Shown: piece by piece, positions 8,275 to 16,753 of the stretch
Layout of the letters: every line of letters starts with the position of its first letter
How positions within the stretch are numbered: the stretch's first letter is position 1
DNA from: Polyangiaceae bacterium
GTDB lineage: Bacteria; Myxococcota_A; Polyangia; Polyangiales; Polyangiaceae
Direction: 5' to 3'
DNA: 64,000 nt
Assembly: GCA_020633205.1 (NCBI GenBank)
Contig: JACKEB010000012.1
Location: 186,001-250,000 of the forward strand
Notes under the pieces: model-generated
Seen by the model: the letters and a program-made list of their open reading frames with translations, nothing else
Databases searched by the model: none
What the model was told of the DNA's origin: nothing
Translations under genes and position numbers: made by a program

Positions 8275-9801
8275 GTGGTGAGCAACCGGAGTTGGAAAGA
8301 GCGAGAGAAGACCGACGCAGCGCGTGAGCTGCGTCCAGAGGCCGGCCGCGTACCGCCCCACGACCTGGACGCGGAGGCAGCCGTGCTCAGCGCGATCTTT
8401 CTCGAACCCGAGGCCTTCGATCGGGTGCAAGAGACGCTGAAGGCGGACCACTTCTACTCGGATGCCAATCGCCGCATCTTCGACTCCATCTTGCAGCTTC
8501 AGCAGGCTGGGCGCCCCGTGGACGTCGTGAGCGTCGCTGGTTACTTGCGCGACCGCGAGCGACTCCAACAAGTCGGTGGTACGCCGTATCTGGCGCAGCT
8601 CGCTGACGCCACGCCCGCGGTGGCTCACGTCGAGGCTCACGCAAAGACCATTCGAGAAAAGTGGCGACTCCGCCAGCTAATCGCGACGTGCCAGCGCTTC
8701 GCCGCCGAGGGTTACGGAGACTGCGGAGAGACCCAAGCGTTCATCGACAAAGCCGAGCAGTCGGTGTTCGACATCGCGCGTGTCCCCGAAGGCTCGAGCA
8801 TCGTGCCGGTCAAGGACGCCATCAACAAGGCGTTCGAGATCATGAGCGAGGCCGCGAAGCGCGGCGGACGCACTACGGGGATCGAGACCGGCTTCTTCTC
8901 CGTCGACGGCAAGACCAGCGGTCTCCACCCCGGCGACTTGTACATCGTCGCCGGGCGCCCCGGCATGGGAAAGACATCGTACGTCTTGAATATCGCGGCC
9001 AACGTCGCCGCACCCCGCGCGGGTATGGACGCGGAGGGGCAGCCCATCGAACAGCCTGGCCACGGGGTCGCATTTTTCTCCCTGGAAATGCCGCGAGAGC
9101 AGCTGGCCTCTCGTGTCCTCGCGATTGAGGCTCGGGTCGATGTCTCTCGGCTACGCTCGGGCAATATGCGGCCCGACGACTGGAATCGCCTAACGGACGC
9201 GGCGGCGCGCCTGGGTCGTCTACCGCTCTGGCTGGACGATACGCCAGGCCTGACGCTGCTCGACTTGCGTGCGAAGGTGCGCCGTCTACAGGCGGAGATT
9301 TCGCGCGGAGAATCAGCGACTGGTACCGACAAGCTCGGCCTGGTGATCATCGACTACCTCCAGCTGATGCAGGGTCGAGCCGGGGTGCAGAGCCGCGAGC
9401 AGGAAATCAGCGAACTCTCCCGTGGGCTGAAGGGCTTGGCAAAGGAGATGGGCGTGCCCGTGATGGCGCTCAGCCAGCTGAACCGCTCCGTCGAGACTCG
9501 CGCGGCGAAGGACAAGCGTCCCCAGCTCAGCGACTTGCGTGAGTCAGGCGCCATCGAGCAGGACGCCGACGCCATCTTCTTCATCTACCGCGACGAGTAC
9601 TACTTCAAGGACAGCCCGGATCAGGGCATCGCGGAGATCATCATCGCCAAGCAACGAAACGGCCCTACGGGTACCTGTAAGGTGCGTTTCCAGTCGGAAT
9701 TTACCCGTTTCGACAACCTCGCGCCGGACGAGTACGAGTTCAACGAGTACGACGACTTCCAGGAGTTCGACGCTGCTGGCGCGGACCCCGGCGGTCCCTG
9801 A
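8275..9801 (+). CDS. dnaB: Replicative DNA helicase DnaB
   Basis: 508 residues from GTG 8275 (a second GTG at 8278 is equally plausible; GAGG lies at 8265-8268). N-terminal domain at about 28-170 (PPHDLDAEAAVL), linker, then the RecA-like domain with Walker A GRPGMGKT at 227-234, FFSLEMP, and Walker B-type LVIIDYLQLM. The end has the typical IIIAKQRNGPTGTCKVRF followed by an acidic tail. It unwinds DNA ahead of the replisome. No intein is present. The position after rpsF-rpsR-rplI is conserved in bacteria. A DciA-type loader candidate is at 36978. Confidence 0.97.
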   Translation: MVSNRSWKEREKTDAARELRPEAGRVPPHDLDAEAAVLSAIFLEPEAFDRVQETLKADHFYSDANRRIFDSILQLQQAGRPVDVVSVAGYLRDRERLQQVGGTPYLAQLADATPAVAHVEAHAKTIREKWRLRQLIATCQRFAAEGYGDCGETQAFIDKAEQSVFDIARVPEGSSIVPVKDAINKAFEIMSEAAKRGGRTTGIETGFFSVDGKTSGLHPGDLYIVAGRPGMGKTSYVLNIAANVAAPRAGMDAEGQPIEQPGHGVAFFSLEMPREQLASRVLAIEARVDVSRLRSGNMRPDDWNRLTDAAARLGRLPLWLDDTPGLTLLDLRAKVRRLQAEISRGESATGTDKLGLVIIDYLQLMQGRAGVQSREQEISELSRGLKGLAKEMGVPVMALSQLNRSVETRAAKDKRPQLSDLRESGAIEQDADAIFFIYRDEYYFKDSPDQGIAEIIIAKQRNGPTGTCKVRFQSEFTRFDNLAPDEYEFNEYDDFQEFDAAGADPGGP

Positions 9802-9875
9802 TTCGCGTCGGCTGTTTTTTGGGGGGAGGGGGTGCGCTGGACCTGGCGCTGTCCCCCGTCTGGCCCGCGTTCCGA

Positions 9876-10904
9876 CTACAGCAGCAGCTTTTCAGCGAGT
9901 TCGTACAAAAGGTCGTCTAGGCCCTCGTGAGTCGCGGCGCTGATCAGTCGGAGCTCCACACCGATGTCGGCGAACTGGGCCTTGAGCGCCGGGTAGGCTT
10001 CGCGTACGTCGGGGAGGTCGGCCTTGGTGAGGGCGACGACTTCGGGGCGGCGGAGAAGCTCTTGTTTGGCGGTGTCGCTAGCGAAGTGAGTCAGTTCCTC
10101 GCGGATCACGTGGTAGTCCTTGACCGGGTCGCGATCGGTGTCTTCGTCCAGCGTGACCAAGTGCAGCAGTACGCGTGTGCGTTCGATGTGCCGTAGGAAG
10201 CGCGTCCCGAGCCCGGCGCCCTGGCTTGCCCCGGGGATGAGCCCAGGGATGTCCGCCACCACGAAGCTACGCCCGAGGCCCGTTGTGCGATCGCCGATCG
10301 TCGCGACACCTAGCTGAGGGGTGAGCGTGGTGAACGGGTAGTCAGCGACCTTGGGCCGCGCGCGACTTACCGCACGGATAAAGGTGCTCTTGCCGACGTT
10401 CGGGAAGCCCAAGAGGCCGACGTCGGCCATCACCTTCAGCTCGAGGCGCAGGTTCTTGTGCTCACCCTTGCCACCAGGCTCGGCGCGGCGCGGCGCGCGG
10501 TCGACCGGAGTCGCGAAGTGCTTGTTGCCCCGACCGCCTTTGCCACCCTTGGCGATGATCTGCCGTTCGCCGTGGCTGATCAGCTCGGTGAGCTTCTCGC
10601 CGGAATCCTGGTCGTAGACGATGGTGCCGATGGGCACGCGCACGTCCCGGTCGTTGCCTGCTCGGCCGTACTTGTCCTTGCCGCTGCCGTTCTGCCCCGG
10701 CTCGGCGCGCACCTTGTGCAGGTGCAGGAGCTCTTGCAGGGTGCTCAGCCCTTCGTCCGCCACGAGCACGATGTCCCCGCCACGACCGCCGTCGCCGCCC
10801 GCCGGTCCACCGAACGGCACGAACTTTTCGCGGCGGAATGCGATTGCTCCGTCGCCACCATCACCAGCCTCAACATCCAGGCTGCACTCGTCGATGAAGT
10901 GCAT
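9876..10904 (-). CDS. obgE: Obg-family ribosome-assembly GTPase
   Basis: 342 residues from ATG 10904. The glycine-rich Obg domain fills residues 1-158 (GDGGDGAIAFRREKFVPFGG, GGRGNKHF). The G domain follows with P-loop GFPNVGKS, switch and DIPGLIPGASQGAGLG, and the TKAD specificity motif. It ends right after the G domain and so lacks the optional C-terminal OCT domain. The family binds the 50S subunit and couples GTP to growth and ribosome maturation. Confidence 0.96.
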   Translation of the reverse strand: MHFIDECSLDVEAGDGGDGAIAFRREKFVPFGGPAGGDGGRGGDIVLVADEGLSTLQELLHLHKVRAEPGQNGSGKDKYGRAGNDRDVRVPIGTIVYDQDSGEKLTELISHGERQIIAKGGKGGRGNKHFATPVDRAPRRAEPGGKGEHKNLRLELKVMADVGLLGFPNVGKSTFIRAVSRARPKVADYPFTTLTPQLGVATIGDRTTGLGRSFVVADIPGLIPGASQGAGLGTRFLRHIERTRVLLHLVTLDEDTDRDPVKDYHVIREELTHFASDTAKQELLRRPEVVALTKADLPDVREAYPALKAQFADIGVELRLISAATHEGLDDLLYELAEKLLL

Positions 10905-11226
10905 AGGCGGCGGAGGGTAGCTACGGGATCTGGTCTAGGCACGGTGTTTTCGTTCGGAATATGCGGCGCCGATGCGGTTTTTGGCCCCTTGGCGCCGTGG
11001 AATGGCCACGCCCCGGGCCAAGCGCGCCTCACCCCCCGGAAATCCGCGTACGGCTGCTGGCCCGGCGCGTTCCGGGCGAGCTCGAACGCAGGGCGCTTTT
11101 TGGGAAAGGGCGATGTGGGGAACGCGGCGCGTTGGTAGCGCGGGATCAACGCTGGTTCGTTGCCGCTCCGCCCGGGCCGGCGGCAGTCGGCGCCCGGAGC
11201 GACGCGTGGTAAGGCCAGAGCTGCCT
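10905..11226. other. 322-bp divergent intergenic region
   Basis: Separates obgE (leftward) from the lipid-kinase gene (rightward) and so must carry both promoters. An open frame extends upstream of the lipid kinase to 10972, but it is Arg/Pro/Gly-rich and unlike the family. I treat it as non-coding. Confidence 0.5.
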
Positions 11227-12318
11227 ATGAGCGATCACGGATCTGGCGCGAGCGACGCCGACGTCGAACCGGTGGTGCATGCCTCAGCTGCTGCGGGCGA
11301 GCGCATCGCGGTGGTGGTGAACGGCAACGCGAAGAGCGTCAACGACGAGGTGATTTCCACCCTGGATCAAATCCTCAAGGGGGGCGACCTGTTCGTCTCC
11401 CGGCGCCTGGAGGAAGGTCAAGAGATCGCGCGCACGCTCGTGAGCCGGGGCTACGGCACGGTGCTGACCGGAGGTGGTGACGGCACCTTCACCGTGATGG
11501 TGACCGAGGTGGTGCGCGAGGCGCGGCGGCAGGGCAAGCCGCTGCCTCGTTTTGGTTTGCTCAAGCTAGGCACCGGCAACGCGCTCGCGTGGGTGGTCGG
11601 GGCGAGCAAGGCGCGGCGCAAGGGCAAGGGGTTGAGTGTCGACATCCAGCGTCTCCGCGAGGATGCAGGGAGCCGCACGATTCGGCTCGTTGAAGTCGAG
11701 GACACCATCGCTCCGTTCGCTGGCTTTGGCGTGGACGCAGTGGTGCTGGCGGACTACGCCCACGTGAAGCAGCGCTTGTCCAAGACGCCCCTCAAGCCCA
11801 TCGCCTCCGGGCCGCTGAGCTACGCGATCGGCTCCGTGACGCGCTCCATCCCAAGCTACTTTATCCGCAAGGTACCGCACTGCCGGGTGATCAACCTGGG
11901 CGAGGAAGCGTGGCGTGTCGGCCCGCGAGGGCGACTGATGCAGCCTGGCTTTGGCAAGGGCGACGTGCTCTACGAAGGCCCTGCGCGGGTGGCCAGCGTC
12001 GGGACGATCCCGTACTTCGGCTTTGGCTTCCGCTTCTTTCCCTTCGCGGAGGAGCGCTCCGACCGCATGCATCTCAGGGTGAGCTGCATCAACCCGGTCG
12101 ACTTCGTGACGAACTTCCCGGCGATTTGGCGGGGCGAGTACGAGGACCCCGACTCGACGTTCGACTACTTGGTCGACCAGATCGCGATCGAGATGGACCC
12201 GCCCACCGCCTTCCAGATCGGAGGGGATCCCCACGGAGAACGTCAGCGCGTGGAAATGCGACTCAGCCCAACTCCGATCCAGCTCGTGGACTTTTACGCC
12301 CCACCGAGCGCGAGCTAG
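11227..12318 (+). CDS. Diacylglycerol/sphingosine kinase-like lipid kinase (YegS/BmrU type)
   Basis: 363 residues from ATG 11227. The first conserved strand is AVVVNGNAKS, then the nucleotide-binding GGGDGTF at about residues 82-88 and the GTGNALAW loop, which together define the DAGK catalytic fold. These enzymes use ATP to phosphorylate diacylglycerol or related lipids. The C-terminal half (PYFGFGFRFFPFAEERSDRM) is typical of the beta-sandwich part. Substrate cannot be judged from sequence. Confidence 0.88.
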   Translation: MSDHGSGASDADVEPVVHASAAAGERIAVVVNGNAKSVNDEVISTLDQILKGGDLFVSRRLEEGQEIARTLVSRGYGTVLTGGGDGTFTVMVTEVVREARRQGKPLPRFGLLKLGTGNALAWVVGASKARRKGKGLSVDIQRLREDAGSRTIRLVEVEDTIAPFAGFGVDAVVLADYAHVKQRLSKTPLKPIASGPLSYAIGSVTRSIPSYFIRKVPHCRVINLGEEAWRVGPRGRLMQPGFGKGDVLYEGPARVASVGTIPYFGFGFRFFPFAEERSDRMHLRVSCINPVDFVTNFPAIWRGEYEDPDSTFDYLVDQIAIEMDPPTAFQIGGDPHGERQRVEMRLSPTPIQLVDFYAPPSAS

Positions 12319-12362
12319 GCGCACGCTTCTCAAGCGTGGTTGCGGGGGCTACGCTGTGGCTC

Positions 12363-12812
12363 GTGCGACTCCGATGGTTTGGCCTAGCGCTCAGCCTCTT
12401 TTGGTCTGGTTCCAGCAACGCGGCTGGCACTGACAACTCGACTGGCAGTGAAATCGTGCCGACGGTGAGCGCGCGTTGCCAACGCGTCGCAGCACCCGGT
12501 CGCGTGCTCTGCGAAGTGGAGACGGAGCTGCCGTCGGGCAAGCTCGAGTGGGGAGACGCGGTGGTGGTGAGCACTCCGGAGTTCGCCAAGCCGCTGCGCG
12601 CCCGAGTTGGACCGAACGAAGCCAGCGCACGCACCCCTCGACGTCTGCGGCTGCCTGTGGCACTCGTCGCGACTGCGACCGGCGATGGCATGGTCGTGTT
12701 CGGGGCTCGCGGCGTTGCTTGTAGTGACGCTGGGCACTGCGAAGCCTTCCGGATCGAGAGTCGAGCAGAGCTACACGTGGGACCCGAGAACCCAGCGGGC
12801 ACCGGCGGCTAG
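12363..12812 (+). CDS. Exported hypothetical protein
   Basis: 149 residues if started at GTG 12363, which gives a signal peptide (MRLRWFGLALSLFWSGSSNAA); GTG 12336 in the same frame is an alternative. The mature part is about 125 residues, beta-rich, with Cys pairs (CQRVAAPGRVLC and CSDAGHC). I recognise no family. It overlaps neither neighbour and lies 37 bases before the MerR-type gene. Confidence 0.6.
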   Translation: MRLRWFGLALSLFWSGSSNAAGTDNSTGSEIVPTVSARCQRVAAPGRVLCEVETELPSGKLEWGDAVVVSTPEFAKPLRARVGPNEASARTPRRLRLPVALVATATGDGMVVFGARGVACSDAGHCEAFRIESRAELHVGPENPAGTGG

Positions 12813-12849
12813 CTTTCTGCGCATCACCCGCAACACCGAAGATGGATTG

Positions 12850-14301
12850 ATGGCGGAACGCAAACGCATGCGCATGGCTGAGCTGGCCAAGGTCAGCGGT
12901 GTCTCGCGCGAGACGATTCACTACTACCTGCGAGAGGGTCTGTTGCCGCGGCCGGTCAAGGGCGGCAAGACGGTGGCCTACTACGACGAGAGTCACCTTG
13001 AGCGCCTGACGTTGATCCGACGTTTACGTGAGGAAAAGTACCTGCCGCTGGCGGTTATCCGACGCATCGTGGAAGCCGGACCTGAAGGGCCGACGGATCG
13101 CGACGTCGATACCTTGAGCGATGTGCTCTCCATCGATCCCACCTTTCGCCGCAGTCTGGCGGAGCTCGCCACGCCGGACTCCGAGTCGGAGCGCGTTGCG
13201 CTCGAGCTCGGTTTGTTGGGGGAGAGCGTGACGCAAGTCTCCAAGAACGACCCCACCGAGCAACGGGTGCTCGCTTCGGTCGCTCAGGCGTTGAGCCTCG
13301 AGGGCGACGCGCGGCAGCTCACCCTGGATGACATGCGTGCCTGCGCTCAAGAACTCAGTCGCCTGGTCGACGTGGAAGCCGGCTTGTTCTTCGATCTGGT
13401 GATCCGACGAGGGGATATGCCGAGCTCCATCGCCGCGCTGCGAAGTGGCCGCGCAGCGGTCGCGCGCTTCATCACGGCGTATCGCGACTTGATGTTGCGG
13501 CGAGTTGTCGACGACGTGCTCTCAGCCATCAATCAGGGCACTCGGGACCTGGAGCAGCTCGACTACCTCGAGCTGTCCGAAGGCGAGATGACGCGGCTAG
13601 GAGCGCCGCTCCAGCGCAAGGAGTTTCAGCAGCGCGCCCTGGCTGGTGATGCTGCCGCGGCCAACGATCTGGTGTGGCACCTGTTTGTGCTTGGGACTGC
13701 TGACGACTTGTCTGGGTTGTCCCCCAAGGTGCTTGAGTTGTTGCGACCCCGCGCGCGCTTTCTAGTGGCCGCGGCGCGCGCCGAGCACGATCCGATTGCG
13801 GAGCGAGACGCGCTCGCAGCGCAGCTCGACAAGAGCGGTTCCTTTTCCCTGGGGCAAGTCTTGGTGGCTCAGATCCGTCTCGCAAGCTTTGCCCGGGAGA
13901 AGCGCAGCGACCAGGGCTTCCTGGAGCTCGCGGTGCCGGTGCTCCACGACCTGGCGTGCGCGACGCCGGATCAAGATGCGGACCCGCTGGCGAGCGCGTG
14001 CGCTTTCCATCGCCGAGGACTCATCCGGCTCGCGTTGCCGCGGGTGCTCGGTCGTCATGGTCGGGCGCTGGAAGATCTGGAGCGCGCCCTCGGCGTGGTG
14101 CTCGCCGCGCCGGGGCGCATCAGCGCAGCAAGCCGCGCGCGCCTGGAGGGCAACATCCGCTTGTCGCTCGGCCGCCTGCTGCTCGAGATGAACCGCAACG
14201 CCCACGCTGGAGAGCACCTGGAACGCGCCCGCGCGATTGATCCCAGTGGCCCCATTGGCGTCAGCGCCAAGAAGGAACAGCGGCGGATCGCTCGCCGCTG
14301 A
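12850..14301 (+). CDS. MerR-type regulator with long helical C-terminal region
   Basis: 483 residues from ATG 12850. Residues 7-75 are a MerR helix-turn-helix (MAELAKVSGVSRETIHYYLR, then EGLLPRP and YYDESHLERL). After a linker the remaining ~380 residues are Leu/Ala/Arg-rich helices; the last part (GRALEDLERALGVVL, NAHAGEHLERARAIDPSGP) looks like TPR repeats. Ordinary MerR proteins are 110-280 residues with a short dimerisation coil and ligand site, so this is an unusually large effector region. Likely a DNA-binding regulator with a protein-interaction module; target unknown. Confidence 0.85.
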   Translation: MAERKRMRMAELAKVSGVSRETIHYYLREGLLPRPVKGGKTVAYYDESHLERLTLIRRLREEKYLPLAVIRRIVEAGPEGPTDRDVDTLSDVLSIDPTFRRSLAELATPDSESERVALELGLLGESVTQVSKNDPTEQRVLASVAQALSLEGDARQLTLDDMRACAQELSRLVDVEAGLFFDLVIRRGDMPSSIAALRSGRAAVARFITAYRDLMLRRVVDDVLSAINQGTRDLEQLDYLELSEGEMTRLGAPLQRKEFQQRALAGDAAAANDLVWHLFVLGTADDLSGLSPKVLELLRPRARFLVAAARAEHDPIAERDALAAQLDKSGSFSLGQVLVAQIRLASFAREKRSDQGFLELAVPVLHDLACATPDQDADPLASACAFHRRGLIRLALPRVLGRHGRALEDLERALGVVLAAPGRISAASRARLEGNIRLSLGRLLLEMNRNAHAGEHLERARAIDPSGPIGVSAKKEQRRIARR

Positions 14302-14349
14302 AGGGCGCGTTTCTTGGCCCGGCCGCCGGAGCTCTGATAGCGGGAGCCG

Positions 14350-15171
14350 ATGCAGCTTCCGGGGCGCCTCGACGTGACGACCCTGGGCGACGTCTTAGGA
14401 GCCCTGTATCGCGAGCGTGCGACTGGCGTCCTCGAGCTGCTGGAGCGTGGTACGAACCATCCAGGGCGCCCTCATCGGCTGTTCATCGAGCGGGGGCTGG
14501 TGCGCGACGTGGACTCTGCCCTGAGCGTCACGAAGCTCGGTGAGCTGCTTTGGAAGGAAGGCTTCCTCGACACCGGCACCTGGCACAAGCTCGGACGTGA
14601 GCTCTTGTTCAAGCCGACCGCGCGGGTTGGAGAGCTGCTCACGGAGCGCCGCTGGGCAAGCCCCGACGTGGTGCGCGCGGCGCTGCGCCACCAGCTCAGG
14701 CGGCGCTTGGATGCGGTGTTTCGGCTGGAGCAGGCGGATGTGCGGTTTCATGTGGCGCAGCCTCGGCGGGACGCCGAGAGCCCGCCTTTGTCGCCTGAGG
14801 AGTTCCTGCACGGGCGGCCGCGCGCACGCTCCCAGCGCGCCTCTCCCCCCCAAAATCCTCAAGGAAACGCCTCAGGGCCTGGCGCTCAGCGCCCCAGGAC
14901 GAACCCAAAAGCATCTCACGCTGGGCCACGGCGGCAAAATCAGGCTAATCAAACCGGTGTGAAGCAACGCAAGGACCCGGTGCGCCAGCAGGCGCTCGCG
15001 ACCCTCGGGCTGGGTGAGGGTGCAGACCGCGCCGCGGTCCAACGGGCGTTCCGCAAGCTGGCGCGTGAGGTGCATCCCGATCGACACCCGGGTGCTGACG
15101 CGGACAAGCGGGAGCAGCTCCTGCGGAGCTTCGTGAAGCTCTCGGCGGCGTATCACGCACTTGTTGGCTGA
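14350..15171 (+). CDS. DUF4388 (PATAN-like) and J-domain fusion protein
   Basis: 273 residues from ATG 14350. Residues 1-140 match the DUF4388 style (LPGRLDVTTLGDVLGALYRE, ATGVLELL, LFIERGLVRDV, LGELL twice), a signalling domain common in myxobacteria. A basic Pro/Gln/Asn linker (150-205) leads to a C-terminal J domain with HPD at 242-244 (LAREVHPDRHP), which would stimulate a DnaK/Hsp70 ATPase. It may recruit Hsp70 to a signalling complex; that role is inference. Confidence 0.85.
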   Translation: MQLPGRLDVTTLGDVLGALYRERATGVLELLERGTNHPGRPHRLFIERGLVRDVDSALSVTKLGELLWKEGFLDTGTWHKLGRELLFKPTARVGELLTERRWASPDVVRAALRHQLRRRLDAVFRLEQADVRFHVAQPRRDAESPPLSPEEFLHGRPRARSQRASPPQNPQGNASGPGAQRPRTNPKASHAGPRRQNQANQTGVKQRKDPVRQQALATLGLGEGADRAAVQRAFRKLAREVHPDRHPGADADKREQLLRSFVKLSAAYHALVG

Positions 15172-15205
15172 GGCGGCAGTTCGGCTGAGGCGCTGGTTCC
15201 TCGGG

Positions 15206-15880
15206 CTATTGCGGAGTGAGTGCTGAGAGCAACCGCTCGACGCCGATCAGGTCTCGCAGCAGGTGGTCAGGCTCTGCCTCACGGAGACGCGCCTCGTCGG
15301 CGATGCCGCCGAGCACCCCGACGCTGATCGCGCCTGCCGCCTTCGCGGCGAGCACGTCTTGAGGACCGTCCCCAACGAAAACAAGTTGCCCTGGGGAAAC
15401 GGATAGCTGCTCCGCGAGCGCGAGGATGGGCGCGGGATCCGGCTTCTTTTCCGGTAAGTCGCCGCCGCAAACCAGGCCGCTCAGGTGGCGCTCCACGTCG
15501 AGAGCCTGGAGGAGGGCGAGCGTGGCTTTGCGTGGCTTGTTCGTGCAGATCCCAAGCGGAACGCCGAGCCGCTCGCCTAGCGCGAGGGCGGCCTCGGCGC
15601 CGGGCATCCAGCGGTTGTGGCGTGCCGGCGCCTGCGCGTAGTGTTCCTGGAAGCGCTCCACCAACTGCGGGAGGCGGGGTTCGTCGTGCTGCCAGCCGAG
15701 GGCGCGAGCCAAGAGCAGCGTGGCACCATCGCCGATGAAGCCTCGAGCCGCCCTGGAGTCGACTTCAGGCTTGCCCAGCTCCCTCAGGCACGCGTTCAGT
15801 GCCGCGCGGATATCCTCGAGGGAGTCGACCAGGGTGCCGTCGAGGTCGAACCCGAGGGCGAGAGTAGGGGAAGCTGTCAC
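15206..15880 (-). CDS. HAD-family phosphatase, phosphoglycolate phosphatase-like
   Basis: 224 residues from ATG 15880. The HAD nucleophile motif is FDLDGTLVDS (Asp12, Asp14). Motif II is ICTNKPRKA, and motifs III/IV include EKKPDPAPI and VGDGPQDVLAA. The helical cap after motif I and the overall length fit Gph/PhnX-type enzymes. It follows the chlorite-dismutase-family gene by 18 bases on the same strand. Phosphoglycolate is the likeliest substrate, but substrate is not fixed by sequence. Confidence 0.88.
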   Translation of the reverse strand: MTASPTLALGFDLDGTLVDSLEDIRAALNACLRELGKPEVDSRAARGFIGDGATLLLARALGWQHDEPRLPQLVERFQEHYAQAPARHNRWMPGAEAALALGERLGVPLGICTNKPRKATLALLQALDVERHLSGLVCGGDLPEKKPDPAPILALAEQLSVSPGQLVFVGDGPQDVLAAKAAGAISVGVLGGIADEARLREAEPDHLLRDLIGVERLLSALTPQ

Positions 15881-15898
15881 GAGTTCGCGCCAGCGGGC

Positions 15899-16669
15899 TC
15901 ACTTGCCGCGGCTGGTCCAGGCCATGTGTCCCACCCAGAACGGCCCCATCTGCGAGATGTACTGGGAGGTTTGCTTCGTCTTGCGCATGGATTGCACGAC
16001 GTGGCTCAGCGGATACAGGTTCTCGCCGATCAAGCCGATCAAGAACTCGTTGTCCTTGTAGTCGAGGCCGTGGCAAGCGAGGCGCACGTCGTGGGCGAGG
16101 TTCTTCTCGCCGTAGGCGCGGCCAATCAACGCGTGCTCATGCAAGATGCCGCCTTTCTCGCGGCCCTCGAGCTGTTCGAAGGCGCCGCTGCGTCGCAGCG
16201 GGTACCAGACCGCCCACGGCCAATCGGGGTTGGTTACCGTCTCGATGGGACGGTTGATGAGCCAGAAGGGGAGGTCTTGCTCGAAGCCCGAGCTGTAGCT
16301 ACGCCCGATCATGGTGAAGTCCGGGCAGAGCTCCAGGCTGTCGTTCTTGTCGTCGCACAGTGCGTCGCGCAAGGTGGTCGCGAAGAACTCTGGATCTTCG
16401 CTCCACGTCAGCAGCCCAATTCCGCGCGGATTGTTGACATCCTTGTAGATGGTGCCCGCGGCGTCACGCTTCTTCAGCGTCTTGCCCAGGCGTCGGATGG
16501 CGTCCTCGGGGTGAGTCTCGCGCTCGACGTTGAACACCAACAGCTGCATGAACAGGCGGCGATCCATGTACTGACGCTCGCCGTCCTTCTCCGCGCCTTT
16601 CTCTCGTACGTCGATTTCCGGGAGGCTGGGACGCCCCGCGCCGTGTTCGCTCATGGCACTGCCATACAA
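15899..16669 (-). CDS. Chlorite dismutase/HemQ-superfamily protein
   Basis: 256 residues from ATG 16669, which has GGAG about 8 bases upstream; ATG 16654 (MSEHGAG) is an alternative. The N-terminal half has MDRRLFMQLLVFNV. The C-terminal half has VWYPLRRSGAFEQL, LHEHALIGRAYG, CHGLDYKDNEFL and MRKTKQTSQY, the pattern of the dimeric alpha/beta haem family. His179 in HEHALIGR aligns with the proximal haem ligand of HemQ. Members include coproheme decarboxylase and chlorite dismutase; which activity applies is unclear. Clustered with a HAD phosphatase. Confidence 0.8.
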   Translation of the reverse strand: MYGSAMSEHGAGRPSLPEIDVREKGAEKDGERQYMDRRLFMQLLVFNVERETHPEDAIRRLGKTLKKRDAAGTIYKDVNNPRGIGLLTWSEDPEFFATTLRDALCDDKNDSLELCPDFTMIGRSYSSGFEQDLPFWLINRPIETVTNPDWPWAVWYPLRRSGAFEQLEGREKGGILHEHALIGRAYGEKNLAHDVRLACHGLDYKDNEFLIGLIGENLYPLSHVVQSMRKTKQTSQYISQMGPFWVGHMAWTSRGK

Positions 16670-16753
16670 CGGGCTCCGCAGGCTGCCAAAGCCTAAGGAA
16701 CTGCCGGATTGTCGCGGGCGATCAGCGCCAATTCGCTGTAGAGTCCGCGCGCC

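Noticed and set aside
11566..12333. 255-codon open frame on the minus strand
   Set aside because: Antisense to the lipid kinase, His/Arg/Val-rich translation typical of a GC shadow frame.
15617..16696. 359-codon open frame on the plus strand
   Set aside because: It lies antisense to two clear genes (HAD phosphatase and chlorite-dismutase-family protein) and has no recognisable motif; high GC keeps antisense frames open.
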